Assembly: GCA_002077045.2 (NCBI GenBank)
Contig: KZ111145.1
Coordinates: forward strand, 1,438,078 to 1,502,077
Source of the DNA: Rachicladosporium sp. CCFEE 5018
Taxonomy: Eukaryota; Ascomycota; Dothideomycetes; Cladosporiales; Cladosporiaceae
Direction of reading: 5' to 3'
DNA: 64,000 nt
Position numbers and translations under genes: made by a program
Shown: positions 1-11,308 of the stretch, piece after piece
How positions within the stretch are numbered: the first letter of the stretch is position 1
How the letters are laid out: each line of letters begins with the position of its first letter
Notes under the pieces: model-generated
The model's input: the letters and a program-made list of their open reading frames with translations, nothing else
Databases searched by the model: none
What the model was told of the DNA's origin: nothing

Positions 1-1392
1 GCTAGGTTGGAGACTCGAGATACTCGCAAGCCTCCTAGCCTAGCCCACTTCACTCTGTCCATCCGCGCATTCGCAAAAGATGATGAAATGTACGCACCTT
101 CATCCTGTCGTTCTCCTATCACTTCCTGCCTTTTTTCCTGTGCTCCCGATCCTGGGCGTCCCTCTGCGTCTTCGCACTACACCTCGACTCGTCTCCGCGT
201 ACAACGACAGCGCGTACAGCGTACAACGCAATGCAGCAACCTCAATAACGTCCTCTCAAATCCCTCCAAGCACACTCTCCTCAGTCGAGAGCCGGGTCGT
301 CGCAGTAGGGGTCTTCAAATCCAGACGCGCAAGCGCGTCTAGAACCCACGACGGCACCAGGAATCCATCTTTGATCTTCTTGTCGATGGTTGGAGCTGTT
401 GTTGGATGCGCATATGGTGGTGTTGGTGGTAAGGGGTGGTGGTTGTTGTGATGACGCTGCCTCGATGTCGCGCTCCGGCTGTCGCAACGCTGGAGGTCCA
501 GACTTGGCTTGGCGAGGGGAAAGCTGATGGACGTCACGTGGCGAGCCATCATTGACCAATGACATTGCATTGTTGCGCATGTGGCCGAGCAGTCGAGCAA
601 CATGTTTGTGTCTGTGTAAAGGTGTGGTAGAGGTCATGTGTTGACTTCCGTCGAGTGCCTGCTTAAGGAGTATCACGTTGTAGTGTGGTTGGTGACCACG
701 TTGGGTGCGGCTTTGCTAAGGTGACGAGGTTCAGCAAACGTCACGGATGGGAAGGCACGATCAAGGGAGACAAACCAAATTCTGCTATATTTGCGTCTCA
801 CAGCCTCGCGCGAGGATGTACAGCTCCACAGTGGTACATGTGTAGGATCCGCCCACTGCGGTGTACTCCAAGGAGGTGTCGGCCATTTGTCAATGGTCCG
901 GTCCTGGCTGCAGTCGTACTTCGGTCGTGGTGAGCCGTAACATGCCAGTAATTGTCCGCGAGTGTGACTGTAGTCAGCTGTTCTCTCAGTTTGAAGTATA
1001 ACGCACGGTGAGATCACGGAAAGGTATATGAAGAGCGGTAGGCGATTCAGCCTTTCACCCTGCCTAACGGCGAGGGCACTCATAGTATACATGTACTCCG
1101 GCTTCAAAAACAACAGCCACGTGGAGTGTGTCAAGGGTATCATATCCCATAGCTCAGCCTCGTATAACACCATCAACGCCGTGCGCTGTGCGATGGTAGC
1201 ACTTGCCGTTCCCTCGCCACGAGGTACTGAGCAGCGCGTTCTCATATCAGACCAGCTTTGCCGAGCTGTTTCTCGACCTCGCGCATGCCCTCGAGGTCGT
1301 CCTGGATCGAGTCATGCAAATTAGCGGATGTCCAGGCGAATGCTTCGGGAAGCGGAGGGGACGGTGGTGCAGAACAACGACGCGGCTGCTGC
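1..1392. other. No confident gene (left edge to aps1)
   Basis: I see no gene I can name here. A plus-strand frame from 80 to 451 starts with a hydrophobic stretch resembling a signal peptide. A minus-strand frame at about 256-400 reads like coding sequence (it contains KDGFLVPSWVLDALARLDLK). Both are short, overlap each other and match no family I recognise. The 480-680 stretch contains a CCAAT-type sequence and could be a promoter. The part next to 1393 is probably the aps1 3' UTR. Confidence 0.4.
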
Positions 1393-2158
1393 TCAGCCAA
1401 TCCGCGTGACGTCTTCCTCGACCTGTACGGCGCAAGGGCATCAGTGGACTGCCATAATGATACACCGGGCACGAAACAGCGACGTGTCCACTCACCTCCA
1501 TATCCTCCAAACTATCCTGCGCCCCAATGACTCTCAGCACATTCTTCTTACTGCTCTCCTGCATCTCTCCCGCAAGCAGTAGCTCGTCCAGAATGAAGTA
1601 GGCCTTCTGGAAATTGAAGATGATGTCCAGCTCGCAGACATTCCCGTAGTATTTGTCCATTTGCTCGACGTAGCGGTGAACGATCTCGAGCGTGATGAGT
1701 TCGTTGTCGGTGTTGTCCGTGGCGGCGACGAAGTAGAGGGAGGCGTAGCGACGGTAGACTACCTTGGTGTCTTGTTTCCTTGTCAGCGTGACTGGTCAAA
1801 GGTCATGAGTGAGGAAGTGGAAGGTGAACAGGAGGGTAAGTAAGTGAGGATGGTTGAACGAAAAGATGTTTGTATCAATACCTTTGTACTCAAGGAAGTT
1901 GCACATCCTCGTCCGCCTGGCGAGAACAAGCTGTGAGACATCCTTGATGATCTTCGCCTTGTCCTTGGGCGACAGTGTGGTGAACCACTTCGCTAGGCGC
2001 TGGGAAACAACATGTCCATCAGCAAGACCTCATGCCAGGCTTGAGTGAAGGAGACGTACCACCTTGCCCTGACGGGAGAGGAGGATGAGGTATCTGATTC
2101 ATCATGTTAGCCATCATCTACCGAGCCACGACAGCAGCAATGAGTACCTTATTGCCAT
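1393..2158 (-). CDS. aps1: AP-1 clathrin adaptor complex sigma subunit
   Basis: Small (sigma) chain of the AP-1 adaptor, which sorts cargo into clathrin vesicles at the trans-Golgi and endosomes. I assembled five exons: 2148-2158 (an 11-nt micro-exon, ATGGCAATAAG), 2060-2093, 1882-1999, 1496-1770 and 1393-1422. The joined protein is 155 aa, close to the usual ~156. It begins MAIRYLILLSRQGKV, then has KWFTTLSPKDKAK, the CNFLEYK segment, and the highly conserved MDKYYGNVCELDIIFNF longin-fold core. It ends VEEDVTRIG. All joins keep frame and use GT...AG sites (the third intron ends AAG). AP-1 rather than AP-2 sigma is chosen from the FNFQKAYFILDEL and GEMQESSKKNVL segments. A second open frame runs past the stop on this strand (see findings). 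Confidence 0.93.
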
Positions 2159-2456
2159 GTTTGTGCTGTGTGCCACAAGCGTGGGAGAGTTTTGCAATTG
2201 ATGGAAGTGAATTACCTGACTGCTGCCGCGGTGTGGGGCAGCCGTTCCTTCCCTCCATGCACGCCCCACTACATTTGTACTTTTCCAATCGGGCGATCAA
2301 TCAATTGACATTCATCTGGCTCTGTGCCGTCATGGTGATCTGTAGCATAGTTTCGTACTTGTACATATTCCTTCCAGACAATGCAATAACCTCATTCCTA
2401 ATCCTTTCTAGACAGCATTCTTAGCCAACCCATATGATACTACGATATAACCTACG

Positions 2457-3493
2457 ATGAAGCTCCTCCTCTCGACCGGGTAAGGGCGCATTCCTCGATC
2501 CTCCCGTTTAGCAATCGCTGACAATGATGCAGAAATATAATGGGCGGCGGCTCTTCCATCCGACCATCCACGAGCCAAAAGACGAATGCCGAACTGATTT
2601 CTTCACTTCGCGCAAACTTCGAACAGTCGGCCAAAGACCAAGCCAATGGCCATATGAACGGCGTGACAAATGGCGACGCGACTCCGAAGAAGGCGGCGTA
2701 CAGGTCCTGGACCTCCCAAGACAGCAAGGACGAATTTCAGATCCCTACCCTGTCCTTCACGCACTCCGCACTCGAGGAGCCGCGACCGCAGTACGACATA
2801 ACCGCTAAACTCTTCTTCCTCCCTTCCTGCAGTACCTCCGCCCGCCCGGCAGCGACTCGGCAAGCACTGAGCTTAGTTCTGGAAGAGTTACACATGCCCT
2901 CAATCGACCTACTAATCCTGTCATTCCCTGGCGTCTACTTCGATGAGCAGGAGGACTGCCCGGACAAGCTAGCGACGCGAGGGGCAGTAGAGTCACAGCC
3001 GGAACCTATCGACCAGCAGATTGAGGCTTGGAAGACACTAGAGGAATTGAAGGACGAGGGCTTGGTAGAAAAGCTGGGAATCGCCGAGTTTGGCGCCGAT
3101 CGATTGGACCAATTCCTGGAAGGTACTAGGATCAAGCCAGCAGTCGATCAGATCAACCTCCGCGACTGCTGTTCGGTACCGAAAGCGCTTCTTACACTCG
3201 CCAAGAGCAAGGGCGTGGAGTTGCTGGTGCACAATGACTGTTCGAATATCTTACCACGAGGTACACTGAGGGAACTGCTTGGGCCGCAGGGTGCGGGGGT
3301 GCTGGCTGAGCCTAGCAAGGCTGGGGACAAGAGAAAGAGTCTCCATGGCGAGGATGCGAAGAATGGCACGCAGAGTGAGGGATTGAAGGGTGAAGTGACG
3401 CCGCAGTGGGTTGTGAAGTACACTGCTGTGGTCAGGAACCGCGGCGTGGTGGAGAACAAGGGCTACTTCGCCTGCGCTGAGCTGGCAGCTTGA
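2457..3493 (+). CDS. Glutamate-cysteine ligase regulatory subunit (GCLM-like)
   Basis: Modifier subunit of glutamate-cysteine ligase, the rate-limiting enzyme of glutathione synthesis; it has an aldo-keto-reductase fold without being a reductase. Exon 1 is 2457-2479 (encodes MKLLLST plus two bases), the intron is 2480-2532, and exon 2 is 2533-3493, giving 327 aa. The splice creates TGNIMGGGSSIRPS, the expected N-terminus. Starting at the ATG at 2540 instead would lose this first strand. Recognisable segments are LHMPSIDLLILSFPGVYFD, the EAWKTLEELKDEGLVEKLGI helix, INLRDCCSVPKALLTLAKSKG and LLVHNDCSNILPRGTLRELL. It lies 298 bp from the divergently read aps1, so the two may share a promoter. 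Confidence 0.9.
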
Positions 3494-4391
3494 GGAAGAC
3501 AAGAGGTAGTCTTATCGATCGAGCCATCGCAAGCACGATCGAACGCTTTGGCAAGGTCATTCTACCTTGCCGACGTATCCGATCTCGATCTGCCAGATTA
3601 GCGCATCTGCGTCCGCGTCAGGATTCCTGGACCATTCGGCTTGCAACGTTCTGTCGAACAGCCAATAAAGAGCTCGCGGCGCCCAGACCAGGCCTCACTC
3701 TACTGATGCGGAGGAAGAAAGTACGTGCCACACTGCCTAGGCAGGCGGCTTGCTGCCAGTACAATTGAGAGTTTTGGCCGCGGCGCTCGAACGGGCGATC
3801 GAGCGATGGGAGACTGGCATGCTCCACAGGACGTACGAGCACGGCGCTGCACATTTTCAGATAGCGGCTAGCCGTCAGTGGTGATCTTTTCGAATGCTGG
3901 ACGCGCAGATGGAAATTTTGACTTTGTCATCCAAGGCAAGTTGTTTTGGCAGGTCAGGTAGCCGGCGAGAGCTGCACGGGGGACGAGGGAGGCGTTCAAC
4001 ATGACGAGTCAAGAATCACGCTTCCTGACTCGATATGATCATAGTCGTACATATCATCGTATATAGTTGTACAGCACTGAGGCAATTGTTGACATTCTGA
4101 GGCTTCTATAGTTATCATGCCTCAGGCTATCACTCTTCAACTTCAGCGCAAATAGGGGTATATTTGAACTTCAGCCCTACGTGCGGACTGCTCTGGGGAC
4201 ATTGGGCCTGGGCTCGAACCTGGAACAATGATGCGTAACGAACGTGGTTTTCATGTACCATTCTATCCCTCGCCGAAATGTGGGTATTGAGCAGCGAACG
4301 AAGGGACCCTCTACCCGCCAACGCCAAACCTCTACATCATGCACATCTCATTCCAGTCTTAGCCCTCGAACAATCACACCCATTCCCCCTC
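3494..4391. other. Convergent intergenic region
   Basis: Lies between the 3' ends of the GCL regulatory gene (+) and the C2H2 gene (-). Only short, unsupported frames are present. A T-arm-like string near 4200-4220 does not fold into a tRNA. I see nothing else. Confidence 0.5.
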
Positions 4392-7300
4392 TCACTCCTG
4401 CTTCGCACTCTCCAGCACCTGCGTAGCCAGCTGGCCCGATGTGAGTCGTGCAAGCATCTCCTCCATATTCCTCAGCCGCTCCTGCGTGCTCGCATACTCC
4501 TGCTCGACCCTCTGGATCCTCTCATCCTTATCCTGGTTCTCTTGTCGTAGACGTGCCAGCTCGCTCTCAACGTCTGAAGTAACGCTCGTGGGACTCGTGA
4601 TATCCTGCCGTCGCCGCTTCGTCGATATGATGGGATATGCAGGCGATTCCGCGGTCAACTGGTCGTCGATCGACGCTCCATCTGAGTAGCGACCGCCCGC
4701 GGTAGGATCGCCGGCTTCTGCTCCAGGAAGGGCGTCTGAAGCCGTTTGGCGCAGTTGCGCTGCTGCGTCGGGGGAGGTCACGCTGTGCACGCGGCGGAGA
4801 TGCTCGTTCAGGTTCTCCTTACGTGTGAAGCCTTTGCCTGTTGTGCGTTTGCAGCCGGCGATATGGCAGCGGAGCTGCTCTCTGGGTCCGCCGTGCTTAC
4901 CGTGGACCTCGCGCTCGTGCCGTAGGAGGCCGCCGGAGTAAGTGAAGCCTTGCAGCTTCGCACATTGGGGTTGCGGGCAGGTATATGGTCTGTCGTGCTT
5001 GTCCATGTGTTTGCTGGGAGAGATGTTAGCGATGTGTCAATGAGACAGGGAAACAGAGCACTGGACCCACCTCCACTCGCACTTCCGGTCAAAGGTCTGT
5101 CCAACGCACTCATCCGAGTGATTGCAGTAGTACTTGTGGTCTGCGGTCATAGGAGGAGTGGGTCGCTTGATGGTCTTCGCTCGCGTGCCATCATCTGCAC
5201 TTTGCGAGAGTTCACGCTCCTGTTCATACGCTGGCTGCTCGAGTTGCTCGTGTTGCTGTTCGAGATGCTGCGCGTGAGGCTGCCCATATGGCAGCGCGAC
5301 TGGCATGTCTTGCTGTTGCATGTCCTGCTGTTGCATCTGGGTGAAGGACCGCTTTCTGCTCAGTTCAGGTCCAGGCGAACGACTTGGCGACCTCTGTGCA
5401 TTGATGGGTTGCTGGACGTGATTGCCATTCAGCGTGCCGCCGAACGCCTCAAGTTCTCTGAATTGGGACGCAGTAGCGTCTTGCTGCTCCATCGGTGGCT
5501 CCATTCCTATGCTGTGCCTATGAGCGCGTTGAGGAGTGAGATATTGCTCCTGAGGCTGAAGAAAAGGCGACGATGCGTGGTAAGACGTCGATGATGAGGG
5601 ATGTGAGCCTTGTTGTTGCAGGCTGTAAGGACTGTTTGGGAAATCGGTGATGACTGCAATTGTAGGCACCTGACCTCGCTGGTTCAGTGGCGAACTGCGA
5701 AAACCAGAGTTTTCAAGCCCCGTCGCGTTCTGCGCTGGCTGCGCGCCCTGCTGATGCGGCGACCACACGCCGGCTGTCCCGTGACTGGATGGCCACACTG
5801 CAGTATCAGCTTGCTGCGTACCGCCGTATGCGTTGTACAGATCGGTTTGAGCCGGCTGATGTTGGCCTAAGGTGAGGCCTTGGTTCTCAGGCCGCCACCA
5901 CTCAGGTTGTGACGTGGGCGTCGGCTGAGCAGTGTACGTTATATTTGTATTGGCCACGCCTAGATTCTGTGGCGGACCTGTAGCCTGACGCGTCTGATGA
6001 CTAGCACCTGTTTAGGGTCAGTATATGCGAGGCGTAGGCAACTGGTACGCGTAGGGGGTGACTCACGGAGGTGTCGAGAGTGGGAGCGAGGTTGCGTGCC
6101 CGAGGGTGGCTGAGGCATCCGCGCCATCGATGCGGCTAGCGTCGCCGGTGCCGCCGGGTCTTGGCGAAAGCCAAAGTCTGAGTTCACTGCGACTCAAGTC
6201 AGTATATGTTCTCCGTCCGGTCGCTCTGCTCGCATGAAAGTGCTCATCGACATGTGCTAACACGACGAGACGCGCCAGCCAGCACGCTCATGATGCAAGA
6301 ACAATGTCAATACCGCGAATGCGGCCTCCGTCGAGGAAAGGCACCGGCTAACTCACCTAGATTGTTTTGCTGCTGCAATCTCCACTGGAAGAGCTGCGCA
6401 GCCTGATCACCTGGAAAGACAATACGATTCGACGCAGTCTCGACAAGATTCATGTTGGAGTCCCAATGGTAGAACGCCAGGAACATCCAACACACGCCCC
6501 ACAAAATTACCAGCGAAGGCTTAATATTCCAGGGCCATGTAGTGGACAGAGGATGTCTGACGTCTGGATACTCGAAGAACCACTCCTTGCAGTAGCGGTC
6601 GTGGTCTTTCTGGCACTCAGCGATGTGCTTTCTGAGCAGCTCTCCGCAAAGATCGAGTAGCTCGATCAGTAAGCAGTTGAGCTGTTGCTGGAGGCACAGT
6701 AGCAGATGCTCGAGGTTGGCAATGTAAGTGAAGTCGAGTGTTGGGTCTGCCGTGCCTTTGCCTGCTGGGAAGGCAGATGCGGACGTATGTGGTGGGGCAA
6801 TGCGGCGGAGGGTTTCCAGCAAGTCCTTCACTACGACCTGGAGATGTCGAAGATACTTCAGTGGAGTGAGGTCGATAGTGAAGTCGGCACTGCGGTCGAG
6901 GAACTTGGTGTTGTTACTTGCAACCTCCTTCAGCGACAATTTGTGTGACTTCACTGGTGACTCGAGCTCAAACAGTAGTCTATTGTACCGTTAGCTATTG
7001 CCTACTATACTGCTATTGCCATTGATCTACTCACTCGTCGATCCGCTTCCTGACGGGATCCTCGTCAAGAACACGATCACGTGCCCTCGCCCTGATACCT
7101 CTCGGCTCTTTCCCAAGATACCTGTCGATCTGCTCAAACGCTTGTCTCTCAGACTCACTCGCGATCGCTGTTCCGCTCTCGAGCTGCGAATGCGCCTTCA
7201 CCCGCTTCCGAAACCCATTCACCAGGGCAAGTAACTTGGTGGCCGCGTACAGCGACGGCGCAGTAGATGACGACGACGACGACGACGACGTCTTGGAAAT

Positions 7301-7438
7301 CGAAGAGAGTAATGATCTGTCACTGTCGTGATCGGCAGACAAGACTTCCGAGTCGCAAACCGAGAGCGAAGAAGCGCGAGCAGGCGAATCGCTGCCTGTG
7401 CTCAGTATATCTAAAGCCATGGCTCGCGATGCAAGCAT
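4392..7438 (-). CDS. C2H2 zinc-finger protein with N-terminal helical/membrane region
   Basis: Five exons join in frame: 7035-7438, 6357-6979, 6067-6186, 5071-6007 and 4392-5013, giving 901 aa. The N-terminal third has a poly-Ser run and a helical region, then a hydrophobic segment (PSLVILWGVCWMFLAFYHW, about residue 290-308) that looks like a membrane span. The middle is Gln-rich and disordered (repeated MQQQD). Near residue 670-780 are C2H2-type fingers: C-x6-C...H-x3-H, then C-x4-C...H-x4-H and C-x4-C...H-x3-H, the last ending LNEHLRRVH. A coiled coil (ESELARLRQENQDKDERIQ) follows. The fingers suggest DNA binding. Helical N-terminus plus C-terminal fingers is seen in fungal proteins of unknown function. 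The weak point is the 170-nt intron 6187-6356: without it the locus would be two genes, the upstream one ending at 6307. Confidence 0.72.
7269..7290. repeat. (GAC)7 trinucleotide microsatellite
   Basis: Seven GAC units on the plus strand; read on the minus strand they encode the poly-Ser run in exon 1 of the C2H2 gene. Probably length-variable between strains. Confidence 0.85.
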
Positions 7439-8393
7439 CGGCTTGCGAGAAGAAAGGGTATAGGAAACGGAGAGAGTTCGCGACGCCGAGAACGACTGCG
7501 GTGCGAGTCGAGGCGCAGTGCAGGGCTATGTACTGGTGGCATTGCGCGCTGCCTTACTTACATCATGCTACTGAGGCCGTCGTTCGCTACGTGGAAACCC
7601 GGGCGCTTGTGGCTCAGGACTCCGGTGAAGAGAGATGGCTGAGTTGTGTGCCTTGCAGGCAGATGTGCAGCTAGTGCTGCATGGTGACCGAGCATTGCTG
7701 TGGCATGTGAGCCTGAGGTGGTGGCTGAGGCTCTCAATGGCAGAAGAATCGGTGCCTCGTGCGAGTGTTCTTCGATAGCGTGGTCGGCTGTGCTGCATGG
7801 TGGCTTGAGCTCGGACTTGTGAGGCCGCCTGCTGTTCACCTCATGTCCTCGCGTTGGTGGACAGTCAGTCGAACAAATTATTACGCTAGGGATTGCAGCC
7901 TGTGCCGCGAGAGCCACTTCATCATGGTGTCGTTGCGCGACTTATTGGCCCGCTGATTGCATTGTACTGGTTCGCCACCAGGGCATCGGGGGACTGAGGC
8001 AGGCACGCGAAACAGCCCGCACCTGCGCTCTCTTCCGTCTTGCTAAGGTTCACATTTACAGTACAGCATAGTTCACGACGCTAGTACTCAAGCAAGGACA
8101 AGTTAATGAATTCCACTACCTTCGCAGCAATTCACAAATGCCAACTCGCTGGCTATGCAGTTCGAAACCCTTAGACCCTTCCCGGAGCTAACACCAGATC
8201 CCTCAACGTGAAAAGCGCTCACATTGCAGCGCAAGCAAAGCAAAGCACGCCCATCGACTCATCCACATCATGCCCTTAAACGCCTCCCAGGAACCCAGGA
8301 AAAAGTACGAAAGCTAGCCGCCCGCTGTCCCGCGCAAAGGGGTATTCGAAATGCTCCCATCGCTTGCCACGCCAAGAATCATCATCGTTGACT
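7439..8393. other. Intergenic region (C2H2 promoter / cdc14 3' flank)
   Basis: Both neighbours are on the minus strand, so this holds the promoter of the C2H2 gene and the 3' UTR of cdc14. Frames here are short and overlapping, with no recognisable protein. No conserved element was identified. Confidence 0.5.
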
Positions 8394-10565
8394 TCAGGAT
8401 GCCTTGTGACTGCCTCGTAGCGCTTGCACACCAACGCTTCCAACGCGCCCACTCGTCTTCCGCACCGAAGTCTTACCCTCAGTGCTGCGTCTACTGGGCG
8501 AAGACCTCTTGCCAATGCTCAGTGTTCCGACGCCGCTGCCGGAGCGGACATTGGGAGTCTTGGGCCTGATCGGGCTGGAGATGCGATCTGCCATTGGCAG
8601 GTCAAGGTCATCTGCGGCGGCAGGGCGGTTCTCCTCGTCACTCGTGTCCGTGAGTCCGTTCCACTTTGTTGTCGTGGTCGTGGTCGTGGTGCACGAGATT
8701 GCGCGACGCTTACCGCTGCGACTGACTGGCGATACTGAGTGGGAGGCTTTGCGGCCGAGCATTCGCAGAGCGTACTCAGATTCGCTTTCGCTGGCATCCA
8801 CACCTATGGTCGAGCGCTGCATGGTGATAACTTCAGAGTCTGGACGGTGGTCGAAGGGCTTGTTCTCCGCCATGATCTTACGCGTGCTGTAGAGCTTGCT
8901 GGTCTTGCGCGGTTGTCCAGGTGTAGGCGCAGGTAGGTTCTCGTCTGCAACGCCGAGTCCGGACTTCATGTCGTCTGATGATGTGTAGGGCGGTGGTGCG
9001 GTGGTGGCATGCTCGTTGTTCGTGATCTCACCAAGCGCTGCACGGCGAGGACTACCATGCTGGCGGTCGGCATTCGGTGGCGTGAAGGTTTGTCCGTTAC
9101 TTGCCATACGGCGCGCTGACTGTGAAACGCGATGTGGTGTTGCTGGCTGAACCGATGCCATGATCTTCTCGCGCATGGTGTCCTCGTACCACCACTCCCG
9201 GAATGTGCCTTGGTTGAGGTGTAGCCAGTGCTGCTGCGGGCCGACAACCATACCTGGACGCATGAAGCGCATGAAGGCGATCATCTCATTCGCTGTGAAG
9301 CCATGGCGGTAGATAAGGTATGCGCCGATGAGACACCCTGTGCGGCCCAGTCCAGCCTTACAGTGGACAGCGATGCCCTTCTTCCTCTCAATCATGCCGT
9401 GCGCGAGATTGACAAACTTCCGCACTAGGCTCAGCGGTGGGCATGTGCCGTCGTCGAAGATCATGTCCAAATGCTTGATGCCAAGCGCTGTGAAGTATGA
9501 AGGCGAGTACAGCTCCGAGTTCAGACGAACCACAAGTCCGATGCCGCGCTCGACGAAGTGCTCGAGCACATTCTTGAATGGCCCGGGTAGGTTCTTGTCT
9601 TTGTGTACAGCGTTCAAAGTTGTCGGGAGCTCGTTGTAGAGCGGATCGGATGGCTTGATTACATGGATAGGCTGATGCTGCGGGCTGGCGAAGGCGAGGA
9701 AGCTGGGCGTGATCCAGTTGAAGTCGCCTTGATCCACGCGCTCGAAGCGCTCGTACTCCTCTAGGCAGAACTCCTTGAGCCCGACTAGTCCCTCTTCTCT
9801 TGCTTTCCACACTCCATACACCACATCCTGTATTGTGAGCGAGTAGTCTGCTTGGCTGTAGCCAGCGTCGCGGAAAGGCATGCATGGCGGGTCCATCTGT
9901 GCGATAGGTGCAAGTGCGAGATGAGGTGGCCATGACTGGATGAGGACCATGTATGTGGCGAGTATGCATGCGGCATTTGCTCGACCTAATCAGGATGTCA
10001 GCATTCAGCCAAGAATTACCATTCCACCCACATATGATCACTTACTCCTCGAATCCGCATTACTCCAGAATACCACTGGCCTGTTGTCTGAGTCCTGCTT
10101 GCCAAGCACCTCGTGCAGTTGGACTGCAAAGCGGTACAGATGTCCAATGTGGAGTGGACCGAAGTCCGCGTGGAAAGCATTGTACAACAAGGTCCGATCG
10201 ATAGTAAAATAGATAGGTGGTGGTCCAACCTGAGGCACTCCTTGTGGTCCTATCTGTGCTCTGGAAGACCTCTTGCTGGGTGATCTCGACTGCTTCGAAG
10301 CCGGGTATGGGAAGGGTGTGCTCTCATCTGGCGCGTGTGTGTATGAGGCAAGGTAGAGTCGGTCTTCATAGTGCAAGATACTTGCGTCAGATCTGGGGTG
10401 CTGGGGACGTATATGAGTTGCGCGCAGTGGCGAGAGATCTGGGATTGGATCGCTCGCTACACTCGCTTGTTGAGGCTCACCAGCAATGTACTCGATGACT
10501 TGCCCGTAGCTTGTCAAGTTCGAAGCTGCCTCTGACGCTGCGGACAGCCGGCCTGCTTGAGGCAT
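8394..10565 (-). CDS. cdc14: Dual-specificity protein phosphatase Cdc14
   Basis: Cysteine-based phosphatase that reverses CDK phosphorylation at mitotic exit, cytokinesis and septation, acting in nucleolus, nucleus and at spindle poles. Exon 1 is 10046-10565, the intron 9986-10045, exon 2 8394-9985; the product is 703 aa. The first exon has the Cdc14 N-terminal phosphatase-like domain (PPPIYFTIDRTLLYNAFHADFGPLHIG). The splice joins WSNADSRSRANAACILATYM. The P-loop is HCKAGLGRTG at about residue 380 (HCxxGxxRTG with catalytic Cys and Arg), preceded by a general-acid loop (IFDDGTCPP). The last ~270 residues are disordered, basic and Ser/Pro-rich, with a poly-Thr run at about 8660-8693, as expected for the regulatory tail. 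Start at 10565 fits the family. Confidence 0.95.
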
Positions 10566-11308
10566 GGTGCCTGTCTGCAGTGGCTATGATGTTTGGTCTC
10601 GTGATCGATGTGATAGCAATGTACTGCGATAGTGATGTCCGGGGATGCTCGGGGGAGGGAGCGAGTTTGATGCACGAAGAGGAATTGAAGCAGCCAGATC
10701 AGCGCACCGCTATGAATGCGTCCGGAGGAGAATGGTGGAGGGTGTTGTTGTAGCGAACAGTCGAGATGTCTTCTGTCGTCTACACTCTGTCGATGCGCTA
10801 GTGATGTTATGATGAGCACAGATGCAGGTACAAGCCCCCAGCAACGCCCCACAGTGGTACGAGCCGACCCAGTGACAGTATCTCGAAGGCAGAGCACAGT
10901 CCTCTCAATCACCATACAGGACAGTCAGCAGAGCAACCCTCGATATGCGTTGTGTCTGTGAAGAAATCGTCCGCATCTCGGAGTCTTGATCAAGCGAAGT
11001 TGCAGCACTCTAATTGGAAGGAACGCTGTGGACTTAGCGCATCGACGGCCGCCCACTCCTTCGAAAATCAGATCTCTGTGCTCATCTGTCTGCAGACTCA
11101 CATTCGACATCTAGCCGAAAGGTGCCGCATAGAAAGCCCCTCAGCTTGAATCGACTGCCACGGATAGTCTCGTCTTTCATCGATCTGGTAGCTGCTCAAT
11201 TTCGCCGCGGCCGTGGGAGAAGTAGCTCTGACGTCCTGTCATATCCCTGGAGAAGCACAGGCAATTCACCACTGACACCGACTCTGCTGACTCGAATACT
11301 ATTCTACG
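10566..11308. other. Divergent promoter region, cdc14 / SET methyltransferase
   Basis: Upstream of both the minus-strand cdc14 and the plus-strand SET gene. Short frames only; nothing recognised. Confidence 0.5.

Noticed and set aside
673..1245. 190-codon minus-strand frame
   Set aside because: Composition and content look random; no family similarity, no start context or splice partner found.
4195..4225. T-arm-like sequence (GGTTCGAGCCC on the minus strand), possible tRNA
   Set aside because: The T stem has an A-A mismatch and no acceptor or anticodon arms can be paired with the flanks.
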